Source: Blastobasis lacticolella (lineage: Eukaryota > Arthropoda > Insecta > Lepidoptera > Blastobasidae). Taken from it: a stretch of DNA of 64,000 nt. Positions 12,726-24,017 of this stretch are shown here, piece after piece. The stretch covers positions 9,672,001 through 9,736,000 of the forward strand of contig LR990067.1 of NCBI GenBank assembly GCA_905147135.1, in the 5' to 3' direction. The notes under the pieces are model-generated. The model was not told the DNA's origin and ran no database searches. It saw only the letters and a list, made by a program, of their open reading frames with translations. Both the position numbers and the translations under genes were made by a program. The stretch's first letter is position 1; each line of letters starts with the position of its first letter.

Positions 12726-12729
12726 AATA

Positions 12730-13390
12730 TGTAACTGAGTTACGTCACTATGATGAACATAATTGAATTACTTATCTATTCCTTTGATAATGCGCTATCG
12801 TATTTCCGAGGAAAACTGAATTCTTTGTAGGTACTAAAGATAAGTGCAAGCTCGTAAATTCTACATAGATTTGTTGATATTGTTGATTGAATGACAGGAG
12901 TTGTATAGATTGGCTACTGAAAGTAGATACTGAGCATAGATAATATAATACATATATACCTATTTTACAGTGAATGTTAGAATTGACGTTGCAATTTATC
13001 AGTTCGTCTAAATTGGCATATGGTTGTCATTATTTTATGCACCAAACAAAACGTGTGAACCTGAAAATGTTCAAAATGAATAGAACTATTATAAACCAAA
13101 TGGAAGATATTCTTTTGGCATGATTTCCTGAGCAAAAACAACAACAAAACAACAAATGTAGAAACTTTCGATAATACTTGAAGCCGCCACCGTCTGCCCG
13201 ATCAGGCTATTTTTTCCTTAAAATAGCCGGATCCGGTAAACAAGCTAACAATGGCACGGAAATTAGAAGGCTGTAATGATCTGATCTGCTAAAACCTGAA
13301 TACCAGACCCTCGCACGCGGGAGCACAACCAGGCTTATAGGTGGTCCCCAGGCCGGCAGGCAGGGATTTTACGCCAAGATGATCATGATG
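12730..13390. other. No gene or clear element seen
   Basis: AT-rich text with many stops in all frames and no repeat that I can match inside the window. Confidence 0.4.
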
Positions 13391-13394
13391 AAGA

Positions 13395-13915
13395 TTGTTG
13401 TTTTATCTATTGAGACACTTAGTCTGCCTGTTCGTCACAGAAACTTTGGGACGAGCCGCTCTGAGGTTATTGGGGGATAATCTGATTTTTCAACGGACCC
13501 TGCAGAGCGTGGCTGCCTCGTGTCTGTCGGCGAATGAGGGTCAGGCCTATTGCTTCAGGCGCTTCCGGCTACAAGCCAGGGTATGTTGCTGGATCGCTCA
13601 ACATTTAGAGTTGCCAACCCTTTGTCTTGGCGTTCCCTTTGTTGCCCTTATGAATGCAGTTGTGGCCGTGCAGTATCTCCATGTGGACATCACGGGCTGT
13701 CGTGTTATAGGAGATCCAGGTGTCCGGACATTCGTTGGGTCTTTGCTGGATCCCCCGCTATCCTGAAGCCTAATGCTCTGGCGAGGGATGACGCAAAGAG
13801 GCCCTACGGTATGACGTTCGTGCCGTGGAAGATAGGTCGGTCTTTAGTATCTTGGAGAACAAGAATCAATACCCAAGAATTTGGAAGCAAAGATTTTGAA
13901 TGGATGCTCACCTAG
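13395..13915 (+). pseudogene. Zinc-knuckle and endonuclease fragment of the intronic retrotransposon family, + strand
   Basis: In one frame the + strand encodes ECSCGRAVSPCGHHGLSC, then PAILKPNALARDDAKRPYGM. These align with the C-x-C...GHHGLSC knuckle and the VLEPNGTVRDDGKRPDGM block of the copies at 32212, 38435, 45351 and 52695. The key Asp of RPD is replaced by Tyr. A second frame upstream (13395-13766) contributes earlier sequence, so a frameshift is present. Confidence 0.65.
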
Positions 13916-14079
13916 ATAATAATTGAATCAATCATTAAGCAATTTAAATACATGTCACGTTAAATTAGTGTCAACATTACAACTGTCAACACAAAGTATT
14001 TCACAATCATGGTTCGTCTAAAATGATGGTAATCAATGAACGTCAAATAAATGGAAAAAGAAACCAGCAATCTTCTTCT

Positions 14080-14391
14080 TCTATCTAATATATAAAATTC
14101 TCGTGTCACAGTTTTCGTTGCCATACTCCTCCGAAACGGCTTGACCGATTTTGATGAAATTTTTAGTGCTTATCCGGTATCTATGAGAATCGGCCAACAT
14201 CTATTTTTCATCCCCCTAAATGTTAGGGGTAGTCCAACCCAAAATTTATTTTTTATTTTTTAGACGTAGGTGTAGGGTAGGTGTAGGGTAGATGTAGGGT
14301 AGGTGTAGGGTAGGTGTAGGGTAGGTGTAGGGTAGGGGTAGGTGTAGGGTAATTATTTATATGGCAAAACAACGTTTGCCGGGTCAGCTAG
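14080..14391 (+). mobile_element. Helitron-like non-autonomous element
   Basis: It begins TCTATCTAATATATAAAATT, then CTCGTGTCACAG...CCGAAACGGCTTGACCGATT, a very common lepidopteran Helitron 5' region. It ends GTTTGCCGGGTCAGCTAG followed by T. The CTAG terminus and lack of inverted ends fit the class. The body is partly replaced by a 12-bp minisatellite. The 5' flanking base is not the expected A. Confidence 0.65.
14268..14352. repeat. 12-bp minisatellite (GTAGGGTAGGTG)
   Basis: About seven head-to-tail copies of GTAGGGTAGGTG with single-base variants lie inside the Helitron-like element. Confidence 0.85.
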
Positions 14392-14559
14392 TATAATTAT
14401 AATCTGCTGTGATAAGACAACAGATGCTTGTCAAAGTGCAGGTTGATGCTTGACAAATTAAAAGTTGAGGATTGCCAAAGTAAATCGAAATGTTGTAGAT
14501 CCCATTCTGAATGGCTGAATGCCCCGCGAGCTGTAATTCGATTTAATTCCATTATTATC

Positions 14560-14765
14560 GACTTTTATCATTATTTTCCTGTCCTTATCCCATTCATTTG
14601 GGGACGAGCACAGCATATTTTCTTTTAAAAATTCATCCCTATCCGCTGACATCTCCACGCTCTCCTGATATCCCTCATCACACAATCCATCCATGTTTTC
14701 TTTGGTCTTCCCCTTCCTGTATATCCATCCACATTCATTTTAATACCCTTTTGGTGACATGATTA
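14560..14765 (-). pseudogene. RTE-like LINE C-terminal fragment
   Basis: The minus strand encodes NVDGYTGRGRPKKTWMDCV followed by an IRRAWRCQR-type stretch with a stop. This is the GRPKxxWMDCV motif near the end of RTE-type ORFs. A shorter piece of the same tail is at 16560-16660. Confidence 0.65.
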
Positions 14766-15054
14766 TTATCAACTTTAAATACATTTTATTATGACGTTAG
14801 AAAAATTGTCGTGAAAGTATTTCACAACGTGCGCAAGCGCAGGCAAAGATAAAAGTCTGACTAACTTGATTATAAGTCAATCTATATAGATCTTCAATAT
14901 ATGCTTCAAGGCCTACGTGATATTGAATCAATAATATTTTAAAATTAATTATGAAGATGCTGAAACATCAAGAAAGTTACAACGGTGGAACCGACTGTGC
15001 TCGTTTTACTTCTTACTAGTGGGCCCGACGCGACTTCGTAGCGTATACCCCTAT

Positions 15055-15245
15055 CCTCATCATATCAGCCGAAAGACGCCCACTGCTGGGCATAGGCCTC
15101 CCCCAGAGATCTCCTGAAAGACCGGTCCAGTGCCTTTCGCATTCAGCTGGTACCTGCGATCTTTACCAGATCGTCGGTCCACCTTGTGGGAGGCCTATCC
15201 ACGCTGCGTCTTCCGGTACGTGGTCGCCACTCGAGAACTATCGCA
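15055..15245 (+). repeat. LINE 3' region fragment (same as 12340)
   Basis: It shares CATATCAGCCGAAAGACGCC, CTTTACCAGATCG and CGTCTTCCGGTACGTGGTCG with 12340-12560. An inverted piece of the same family lies at 18945-19025. Confidence 0.6.
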
Positions 15246-16034
15246 AATGCTATAATGGCACCCTCAGGACTAACGAGGGAGGGAGGCAGAGAACACTAAT
15301 ATGTACCAGCGCGACCGCTGGCTGGTCATACTGGACCTTCAAGAGACCTAGGCGCCTACCAGCTATACTCTGCCTTGAGAGTACCTATAGCTGGGAAGGC
15401 TTTTCAGGATTCATCGAATACGACACCTATTATTATTATTATGGGATACGCACACAATGTTGGTTTCTATAATACTGGTTTTGGTTAGGTTTCTGTCTGT
15501 TCTTACTCAGTGACAAACTAAGTCTACTAAGCCCCACCTGGTGGAAAGTGGTAACAGTACCCTAACACCAGTAGCCTAATTACATGACTCTGTTGCTAAC
15601 ATATCTCTGATTTCAATTATTCAAATTGATACATTTTAGTTAGCAAGTGCAAATTTAGCAAGCGCCATAAAATATATCTACGTCTATTGAGAGGCTAGCT
15701 CATCTTATACTGGGCTTGGGTAGGTCGATAGGCTGTTGACTGTACAACGTAGTAGAAATAATCGCATTACCCATCGGCGGTGCAGCTTTTTTGTTGAAAT
15801 GATTAAATCTAAATGATGAAATGAATGCATGTATTATACGTAGATGTCACAGGCGATAGACTATCGCAATACGTTAGATTTGAGCCTAATTTATTGATAT
15901 AATTAATTAGTATGTTAATTATATACAATATTTCTAATATTTTTATCAGCGAAGACCTGTAATAGACTTCCTGTTTCATAAGACTACTATTATTATGTCT
16001 TCCAAATAAATTAGTCGTGATTAGTCATTTGATA

Positions 16035-16350
16035 TAGGAAAAGCCACTTTTCGTGGTGGGCATTGAAATCCCCCAGAATGACTAACTGCGCCGCGGGTTA
16101 ACGTTCCCTCGCATAATCCGCCACTTCAATGAGATGGCCACATAACCGATTTGTTTCCTGATCCCCGCTGTGTGAGCGATAAACGCAGGCATACAGGATT
16201 TGCACTTGACCTGTATCCTCCAGCAGCTATAAAATGGAGAAATCAGAACCCTCAAAGCTCCTGAGACGCCGAATTGAGATTTCATCGCGAGCGTGCACAC
16301 AGACTCCGGCAAGAGGCACGAACCTGTGCTCGAGAGTATACCCTGGATAG
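16035..16350 (-). pseudogene. LINE apurinic-type endonuclease fragment (R1/jockey-like)
   Basis: The minus strand encodes ILGDFNAHHEKWLF (16035-16080), the GDFNAH catalytic motif of non-LTR endonucleases. Upstream in another frame is LYACVYRSHSGDQETNRLCG, the preceding conserved block. The two lie in different frames, so the gene is broken. Confidence 0.65.
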
Positions 16351-16559
16351 TTGAGCCGGAACAGCTGGCATGCTCACCATTGCCGCACGGGAAACAGCCT
16401 GACGCGGAGACCGCGGGGACGCCCAAACCCCGCCATGCCCTCCCATCCTCCGGCCGTAGAGCAATCTGGGATTTGCAATGGGGCAGCCTTTCACTGGTGG
16501 CTAATCAGCTACTTGGCTCCCAACTTCCTACGGTCGGCCAGCGGCGGCACCAAACATCG

Positions 16560-16660
16560 GTGGCCTTCGTCACACAATCCACCTTTTCTTTGGTCTTCCC
16601 CTTCCATATCACATATCCATCCACAATCATATTGAATACCCTTTTGGTGACATGATCATG
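16560..16660 (-). repeat. RTE-like LINE tail fragment
   Basis: It repeats the ATCCATCCACA...ATACCCTTTTGGTGACATGA text of 14690-14762. Confidence 0.6.
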
Positions 16661-16835
16661 TACCTTATTATCATAATATTTTGGTTTTCATAGATCTACG
16701 ATCAATAATTTCTTTATTGCGATAAACATGCAACGAGTGCCGATATTGATAAAATTCGGATATAAATCTAATTAATTTACAATACCTAATTCATAACTTA
16801 ACTATTTATTTAAATACACATTGTTTTATTTGTCC

Positions 16836-18904
16836 CAGTGGCGTAGCCCCTAGTTGATAGTTTGATACCCCCAACTACCGGGGGATGCTAATGAGTAGGG
16901 TAGACCGGGGACAATCGTGCCATTTTTTAAACATCGGTCGATAGTGAGCTATCTACCAAAATGTAGTTAACTTCGTATCTAAACTTAAAAACCCACTCTC
17001 ATATGCTACATATCTATATATTCAAAGTTAATGTATTCTTCAGAAAACTCAATGAAAATCGAAGTTAAACCGAAAGATGCCCCCTGCTACAATTAACCCC
17101 ATACATGGGTCAATTGTACCAATAATATATTGGATAATAAAACTCATTTAATATGTATCATTAATCATAATTTAAAAACTGTTTGCAGTATTACCCCGTT
17201 ACTATCAGTCTTCAGTTTTAGGAACCAAAATTTAGATAAATCAGTTATCAAAAACAACACTTAAACTTAGAATAAATAAAACATTCCTTTCAAATCAAAT
17301 CAAATCAAATCAAATACGTTTATAAGTATCCATATATATCCAGTGCCATAGTAAGAACACTCTTCATACATAGCGTGGTTCTTTGCGGCTCCAGACACAA
17401 CTGATCACAGCGTCGTGCTCGCTGAACAAATGAGAAACGATTTAAGTGCTTTTCTTGCCTCTTAACAAAAACTAATCAACTTTTACATAATATAGTCATC
17501 TCTTTGGCTTAAACGTTTCTTCTGGTGGTAGAAAATCTCATTTTATACAAGTAATAGGCTAATACACTTGCCAAGAATACTTAGCGCGGCAAGGCAAAAA
17601 TCGAAAATCCTCTGTACACACGTCCGTTTTATAGCGCGAGCGCCGCTTGCTGGTGAGCTGATAGGAACGCAAGGAGCGCGTGCCCTGATGCTACTTACAC
17701 AGGCAAACATTGTTTATGTGTGGAAATATCGCCAATGGTAGGTACTATTGACCCGTGGTACAATTGTCCCCGGTCTACCCTAGATAACTCAAATCGTGAT
17801 CAGCTTAAGTCAATAAATGGTCGAGCGCAGCGAGCTCTCATAGATTCGCTCGATAATTATACCAAATAACTATAATCACTGAATAAACCTCGGACACAGT
17901 GCCCTCCGCGTCGCTCGATTTTGTACTGGGAAAATATAAATAATAAGAAAAATGTACATGGCATACTAGGATAAATTGTAGAATTAACAGGGTATGGTTT
18001 GTAGCACATTATAAATCCTAATAATGTTTACTAAGTAGGTTAAGTAAAATTGTTACTGTATAATAATAAAGTTTATACTGTGCTATAATAATTGATATTT
18101 AGGGTAGTTGTAGGTCTATTAGCTATATGATTGGAAACTCATGCAATGTAACATGATGATGATGATATTTACTACCTGAATAAAAAAAAAATATTGATAT
18201 ACTTAACCTATTTATCATTGACACGATAAGAAGACGAAGAGAGTTTAACATTTTTGTGACTTGCGAGAAGAGCTCGGAATATTTAGTTCATTTGCCCTTG
18301 GCTTGGCAATATTACAACCTTACGTGGTGATTATAAAAATTACTTATAAATGAGCAAGCGCAGCTCGCTGTTTCTTCCTATTTGGCTATCAAAAACTTCT
18401 GTAATTTCCTTGAAGACGCTAATTCAATTATTGAGGGCATGTGGACCAAGACGATTTATCATGAGCCAGGTCTATCCTGACCCCACTAATAAACAAAAAA
18501 CTGAGTGAAGAGTTTCTAAGTCTTTGGTTGCTTTGGCACCGACAGTGCTAACAATTTATGAGATTTTCAATTTGAGATCAACATTTTTATCATTTTTGCA
18601 ATCTTATAAACACATTTTTTTACATAATTTCAAGAAGAGTGCTCAAGTTGGTTTTTTCAGAGGTTAAAATGGTAATTAATTATCTATTAAGGGAAAGAGG
18701 GCTGAAAACGGATTGTATCAGTTGATTTCGATAGCGGCTATGGCAGGGGCCCCTAACCCAGATCTGAAATTTTATAAGGAATTTTTACCCCATGAAGTAG
18801 GTACGGCCTAAGGTTTAACTGAAATTATGTATGAGACTTTGGGGGCTCCTGTGGCCTGGGAGCCCCGTACTGACACGGCTGATACGGTGGTAGCTACGCC
18901 CCTG
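16836..18904. mobile_element. hAT-like DNA transposon with 8-bp target duplication
   Basis: The left end is CAGTGGCGTAGC and the right end inverts to CAGGGGCGTAGC. The 8-mer ATTTGTCC flanks both ends exactly (16828-16835 and 18905-18912), which is the target duplication length of hAT elements. No transposase ORF is seen in the 2,069 bases, so it is non-autonomous or decayed. A second transposon is nested at 16898-17780. Confidence 0.8.
16898..17780. mobile_element. Nested TIR element with TA target duplication
   Basis: The left end GGGTAGACCGGGGACAATCG is inverted at the right end (CAATTGTCCCCGGTCTACCC), with TA on both sides (16896-16897, 17781-17782). This fits a Tc1/mariner-type non-autonomous element. 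The interior contains an AAATC microsatellite near 17293-17318. Confidence 0.75.
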
Positions 18905-18944
18905 ATTTGTCCTAAATAATTTGGCCGACCCAGTAAATATCGCG

Positions 18945-19025
18945 GGTACCATCTGGATGCGGCCAACCGGAGATCTCTGGGGGAGGCCTATGCCCAGCAG
19001 TGGGCTTCTTTAGCCTGATATGATG
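18945..19025 (-). repeat. Inverted fragment of the 15055 LINE 3' repeat
   Basis: The minus strand reads AAGCCCACTGCTGGGCATAG then GCCTCCCCCAGAGATCTC, as at 15075-15110. Confidence 0.6.
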
Positions 19026-19564
19026 AATTTGGCCGTGTGGTTAGTTCAGATATTCTTTACGTGTGATAAGTAACCAAGACCTTAGTTTATGACTCTTTAT
19101 TGCACAAAACACATTAGAAACATAGTCACAATACAAAGTACAAAGGCGAGCTTAACCCTAAAAGATATCTCTTCCAGTCAACCTCACAATCCGTGAAGAG
19201 ACCATAATGTCCTTCCCCATTCGAGACGCTCCAATTCCCAATTTCCAAATTTTTTACGTCAACAAATTCTTTAAGGATCGTCCACCGCAGGGGAAGTGGA
19301 ATGGGATATGTGAGACTCACACCTTGATTGTATTAACCTGCTGTTGATGCAAGGTGATGTGTGATAGAATTATTACACTTTTTCACACAAGTTGCGATAC
19401 CCCTCCCTGGTGCTGCTAATGTCTAGGCAGCGGTGACCACTTTCCAGCAGGTGTCCCGCTTGCCTGTTTGCTTCCGTTTAACATAAAAAAAACTTAATAA
19501 ATTGCAACCGGTTTCGGATGAATCCGAAAGATTGCCGTACAGTGTGCGCTAGTCGAAGTGTTAC

Positions 19565-19983
19565 CAATGAAGAGTTTTCCAGTAGGTATTGTCAGTTGGT
19601 TTCAAAAAGCATCAATAGATGGCGCTCCTACTATTCTAGTATTTTTTTTTAAATCTGTATGATTTTGGCAGTGATATCATGCAGCCATCTAATACTAAAC
19701 CTAAAAATAAAATGTTTATTAATATAAAAATAACATTAAAAGGTTGAATGAAATGTACAAATACATATTTTTATGAAGAGGCACTATGTTTCATTTTATT
19801 ACAACCTCTAAAATAGTTGAAAACTATTGATAAATACAATATTATCCAATACAACGTACCCAGTGTTTATATCCCCTTTGCTATGAACCTTTTTCAAGCG
19901 ATTATCAATTACCAAAATTGTCGGGCCGCCATCTAGTGAGTGGTTAAGAATGCCTTAGATACTTATTGGAAAACTCCTCATTG
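19565..19983. mobile_element. TIR MITE
   Basis: CAATGAAGAGTTTTCCAGTA at the left is inverted at the right as ACTTATTGGAAAACTCCTCATTG. The interior has no coding potential. Target duplications are unclear. Confidence 0.6.
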
Positions 19984-20033
19984 AAAATGTTATAATTTGG
20001 TAAATTCTGAGCTATTTTAATTTAACTTCATCA

Positions 20034-20285
20034 TCACTGCCCATAACAGTCCACTGCAGGAGTACGGACCTCTCCCACGAAAGGGGACCTCCGCTTTCGT
20101 GGGAGAGGCATTGGTATAATCTCCACGCTTGACAGGCGGGTTGGAGATCGCACTGTTATAAATATAACAATGGAACTGCAGCCCATATTCCAGCCTACAG
20201 ACACTAGAGCTTTTGCCTTGAAAACATTAGTCGCCTTGTACGACACCCGCGAGTGTATTTCTACTCTGCCGGACACGACACGGCC
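20034..20285 (-). repeat. SINE-like repeat (GTCCGGCAGAGTA family), minus strand
   Basis: It is an inverted copy of 5826-6095, ending in the inverse of GTGTGGTGTCCGGCAGAGTA. Confidence 0.7.
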
Positions 20286-20414
20286 AACTTCAGTATATCG
20301 GAAAAAACATGTTAAATTGTAATAAAAATAGGTTATTGTTCGATGTAGCTACCTTTAGCGCGGAAAACAGTCAGTCAGTAACAGTCGGATATCTGTCCCG
20401 AAGGATTCGAATCA

Positions 20415-20545
20415 TCATCATCTTGGCGCACGAGGGCCCGGGGTTCACCTTGATCATGATCCACGATTTGGCAGATCATGCTAGTGGAGCGACTGCCATC
20501 TGACCTCCAAAACCCTGCTACCAGGGGAACCTGACCAGGTTGGTG
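20415..20545 (-). repeat. SINE body fragment, minus strand
   Basis: The landmarks ATCTTGGCGCACGAGGGCCC, GATCATGATCCACGATTTGG and GCTACCAGGGGAACCTGACC match the inverse of the SINE at 29145. Confidence 0.6.
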
Positions 20546-20626
20546 GACCGAAGGATTAGAATGTGATGTAAAATTAACTAAAAAAACGTTTTCCAACAAA
20601 TCTGTATCCAAAATTTTCTCCCTCAG

Positions 20627-20832
20627 CGTTACAGATACTCACAATACTCCTTCTAATCGGCCTTACCTCTGCCGCTTCTTTGCCAATACTCCCAAACGGA
20701 TGTCCTTCGGACTTCAGCATCTACTACCTTCTGCCGCACGAGACCGACTGCGCGAAGTACTACGCCTGCAGCAATGGAGAGCGAATCGAGATGGGATGCC
20801 CGCCCGGCACACTGTTCAACAATGAATTACAA
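20627..20832 (+). CDS. Exon 1 seen: signal peptide core and first CBM14 half-domain
   Basis: The exon encodes a hydrophobic run (ILTILLLIGLTSAAS) typical of a secretion signal, then NGCPSDFSIYYLLPHETDC...YYACSNG...GC, which is Cys1-Cys4 of a CBM14 domain. The donor is CAA|GTAAGT. Two acceptors are possible: CTCCCTCAG before 20627, with the better pyrimidine tract, or TTACAG before 20635, which would be phase 0. No in-frame ATG occurs upstream before a stop, so the initiator Met lies on an earlier exon that I could not locate. Cysteine spacing (15, 5, 9) is canonical, unlike most later domains. Confidence 0.8.
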
Positions 20833-20984
20833 GTAAGTAAAAGAAATAATAAGTAGTATAATAAAAAATAAAGATGCCTGAGGATGGATGAATGAATATA
20901 ATTGAATTGAGAAGCCTGAGGAGTCCGCCTGGGTGAGTACCACCGCCTTATCTATTTTTGCCGCCGATCAACGATGTTTGCATT

Positions 20985-21470
20985 GTTATTTATTTATTTA
21001 TTTAACATTTTATTGCACACAGTAAAATACATAGAGAAACATCATACATATAGACGACAAAACAGGCACTACTTATTTCTAAAAGAAATTTCTTCCAGCA
21101 GGCCTACAGAAGAGAGATGAGATAAGTAAAGCAGATCGACGTGTGCGATATAGAATACATACTAAAATACTTAAACATACTTATCTTCTCAAATAAAATA
21201 TAATAAATATAATATATTTATAATAATAATACAATACTATACATACATATCTATGTACAACTAGACAGAGATATATAATGGTCCTTGACACGTTTTTTTA
21301 AAGTCTGTAGTGACGGACTGTCCCGCACCTCATGTGAAAGAGAGTTCCAAAGTCTCCGTTCCAAATTGTTGTGTTCCAGTTTGAAGGATAAGGCAGCGGA
21401 ATTACAAGCACGAGGCATTTCATCTTAGTCCTCACAGTAACAACGCACTTGCGGTTCTTCATTTTTGTTA
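20985..21470 (-). repeat. LINE-like 3' region, minus strand
   Basis: TATTTATTTATTTAACATTT followed by TATTGCACACAG and TTTCTTCCAGCAGGCCTACA resembles the poly(A)-side ends of minus-strand LINEs, as also at 19080-19200. Part of the right side (GCATTTCATCTTAGTCCTCA) recurs at 49479-49560. Confidence 0.45.
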
Positions 21471-21596
21471 CCTGCAACCTAAATGAATGAATTGTAGATG
21501 TTATGGGCGACAGTTACCACTTGCCATCAGGTGGGCTGTCTGTCATTGAGTAGCATAAAAAAAGCGTGCCCACGTGAGAGAGACTGTCAGTGGCCT

Positions 21597-21950
21597 AATG
21601 GGTAAGGGGTCCCACTCGTCCACGAGGTATGGGTTCGAACCCCAGTACCGCCATGCATACCAAAGATGGCCGTCTTCAATAAACTTAGGAATCCCCTTAG
21701 ATCCGTCTTGACCAGTTTTTACCCAATCAGCAACGTCCTAATTGAGATAAGAAATAACTTAGCCGATTCCTAAGTTTAGTGAAAATTGCAATGACGTATT
21801 CTGAGTTGTACATAACAATATTTGAACGCTAATTGTTGCTCTTACGGCGAGGGAAAACATCGTGATGAAACCTGCACATTCAGGCGCTTGAATTTGCAAC
21901 CATGATATAATCTGGTCAGGTTCCCCTGTTACAAACGCCAGTAAACCGTG
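21597..21950 (+). repeat. tRNA-derived SINE
   Basis: The head has A-box-like TGGCCTAATGGGTAAGG and B-box GGGTTCGAACCCC. The body ends with the GAAACCTGCACATTCAGGCG and TCTGGTCAGGTTCCCC blocks shared by the other SINEs here. It is not a functional tRNA because no acceptor stem follows. Confidence 0.7.
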
Positions 21951-22147
21951 AGGCCCAATTGTCTTTTCTTCAGTATAGCTTCAGTTAGTTCAGTTGTTTT
22001 CTATTTTTCAACTTCGTCAGCATCATCGAATCAGTAGGTATCTCTTTTACCCGTGGTCGACTTTTATTCGTAAAATTTTCTGTCACCCAGTGTTTACAAA
22101 CAATTACTAAGTTGATTTAAAAAGTGACCCTGGTCAACTGGCACCGT

Positions 22148-22495
22148 GCTTTTTTTTTATGTCATACGGTAGGCAAACAGGCAAGCGGGCCACCTGATGG
22201 AAAGTGGTCACCACTGCCTATAGACATTAGCAACACCAAGAGTATCGCCAATGCGTTGCTCACCTCTATAACACGTTGCTCTGGCAGCAAAAAGGCAAAT
22301 GCCACTCCACTGCCAAAGCCACGGTTCCCCAAATCCCCGCCCTATGGAGCACTGGAAACCTTACTCACCGGCAGAAACACAATACTATTTAAAAGAGTAT
22401 TATTTAGCTGCGATATTCTGTAAGGTGGAGGTACTTCCCCAGTCGGGCGGCTCCAAATCGAACGAGATACCCCGCTATGCCCTACCTCTCTTAAA
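22148..22495. repeat. Interspersed repeat, copy 2 (copy 1 at 4300-4640)
   Basis: Near-identical to copy 1. The most visible differences are single bases, for example CCCCAAATCCCCGCCCTATG for CACCATATCCCCACCCCATG. Confidence 0.7.
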
Positions 22496-22989
22496 GCTTG
22501 CGAGACCGATAACCAAACTTAAGCAACGCACGCAGTCCTAGAACTGGATGGATGACCGTTTCGTACTTTGAGACTAGTCGAACTTCTGCAACCGCAAGAA
22601 GCTGGCCTCCTGGGGTGTGCCTCCTAATTCCAACCATGACCTCTGGAGTCCTCTGGGGGAACCTGGTCTCCTGTTGGGGACCCTGGGACTGTTTGAAGTG
22701 AAGAGTCTCGGGAGCCCATTGACACTCCGTAACGGTTATTACAATCCTGTTGCAAATATCCTGGACGACGGTGGCCACTTTCCGTCAGGTGGAAATTCCG
22801 TATTTGTGCTTAGCAATGCAAAAAAAAAAATTTTACCAGAGAATTTTCTGATGATACTACCTTTTTTTTTGTAGACTTTTTCGTTATTACTTAGATAACG
22901 TTAATTATAAACATAGTTACACTACAATATGTACAAACTAAAACTGCTATTTACATAACTAAAAAGAAATTACTTGTAAAAAACTGATT

Positions 22990-23265
22990 TTAGATTGCCT
23001 CTATCTAAATAAAGCCGTGTGGTGTCCGGCAGAGTAGAATAGCACCAACCCCTTACACTCGCTGGTGTCGTACAAGGCAACTAATGTTATCCAGACAAAA
23101 GATCTAGAGTCTCCGTAGGCTGGAAAATGGGCAGCAGCGTTTTCCATTGTTATACTTATAACACTGCGATCCGATCTCCAACCCTGCCAAGCGTGGAGAT
23201 TATGGCAATAGCCTCCCCTTTCAAGGGAGAGGCTCTAAGTTTGCAGTGGACTGTTATGGGCTGTG
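22990..23265 (+). repeat. SINE-like repeat (GTCCGGCAGAGTA family)
   Basis: Same block order as 5826-6095, ending GTGGACTGTTATGGGCTGTG about 30 bases before the exon 2 acceptor. Confidence 0.7.
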
Positions 23266-23298
23266 ATGATGATCGAAATAAATATATTTCTATTCCAG

Positions 23299-23526
23299 GT
23301 CTGTGATTGGCCACAAAACGTGAATTGCAACACAGAAGAGCAGCCGCCCACCGATTCTACCATCGCACCGGATTTCGACCCCCTACCAAACGGTTGCCCA
23401 TCCGATTTCAGCATCCATCTCTTGCTGCCTCACGAGAGCGACTGTTCAAAGTTCTACTCGTGCAGCAATGGAAGGAAAGTCCAGCAGCAGTGTGGGCCAC
23501 AGACCTTGTTCGATTTCAGTAAACAG
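23299..23526 (+). CDS. Exon 2: end of CBM14 domain 1, short linker, start of CBM14 domain 2
   Basis: Seventy-six codons. VCDWPQNVNC supplies Cys5 and Cys6 of domain 1 with the classic DWP motif. A short acidic/Pro linker follows, then GCPSDFSIHLLLPHESDC...FYSCSNG...QC gives Cys1-Cys4 of domain 2. The donor is CAG|GTGAAA and the acceptor TATTCCAG. There is no mucin repeat, so exons 1-2 represent the ancestral, unexpanded part of the gene. The open frame continues a few codons past the donor to a TAA, which would only matter if the intron were retained. Confidence 0.85.
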
Positions 23527-23566
23527 GTGAAAGATGACATTCAGTGTTAACTATAGCATAGATTAG

Positions 23567-24017
23567 TACCCTTGTTAACTAGTACTAAAAGTACTAGATT
23601 GTTGAGTCGGTAAAGCATAGTCATCATCACTGCCCATAACAGTCCACTGCAGGACTTAGGACATTAGAGCTCGTCTAGTCTAAAATGACGCGCCCCACTA
23701 CTTAGTTAGTTGATTTCGATGTGTGAGTGCAAATATTGATAACGACACTTCATCTGTGTGGGAGCCAATGAACGACGCGTGCTCCTACGTTTGAATTTCA
23801 CCGCCAACTGAATGACCAATTACAACGGCATTTGTATATGTATTGCGTCCATATTTTAAACTTGCTTGTGTGCGTTAATGCGATAGTGGGGCGCGTCATT
23901 TTAAATTAGACGAGCTCTACCCTTGTTAACTAGTACTAAAAGTACTAGATTGTTGAGTCAGTAAAGCATAGTCATCATCACTGCCCATAACAGTCCACTG
24001 CAGGACTTAGGACATTA
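23567..24017. mobile_element. Fold-back element flanked by 100-bp direct repeats
   Basis: The core (23667-23917) begins GAGCTCGTCTAGTCTAAAAT and ends with its near-exact inverse (AAATTAGACGAGCTC). On each side lies the same 100-bp sequence (23567-23666 and 23918-24017), TACCCTTGTTAAC through TTAGGACATTA, with one G/A difference seen. The direct repeats abut the inverted ends exactly. Confidence 0.8.

Larger units (their letters stand above)
20833..23298 (+). other. Intron 1, filled with repeats
   Basis: It runs from GTAAGT to TATTCCAG. It holds a LINE-like minus-strand 3' region (20985-21470), a SINE (21597-21950), the interspersed repeat copy 2 (22148-22495), a LINE-tail-like stretch (22495-22810) and a SINE-like repeat (22990-23265). 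Confidence 0.75.

Noticed and set aside
14268..14352. CRISPR-like or telomeric repeat
   Set aside because: The 12-bp units abut without spacers and do not match the insect telomere repeat. It is a minisatellite inside a Helitron-like element.
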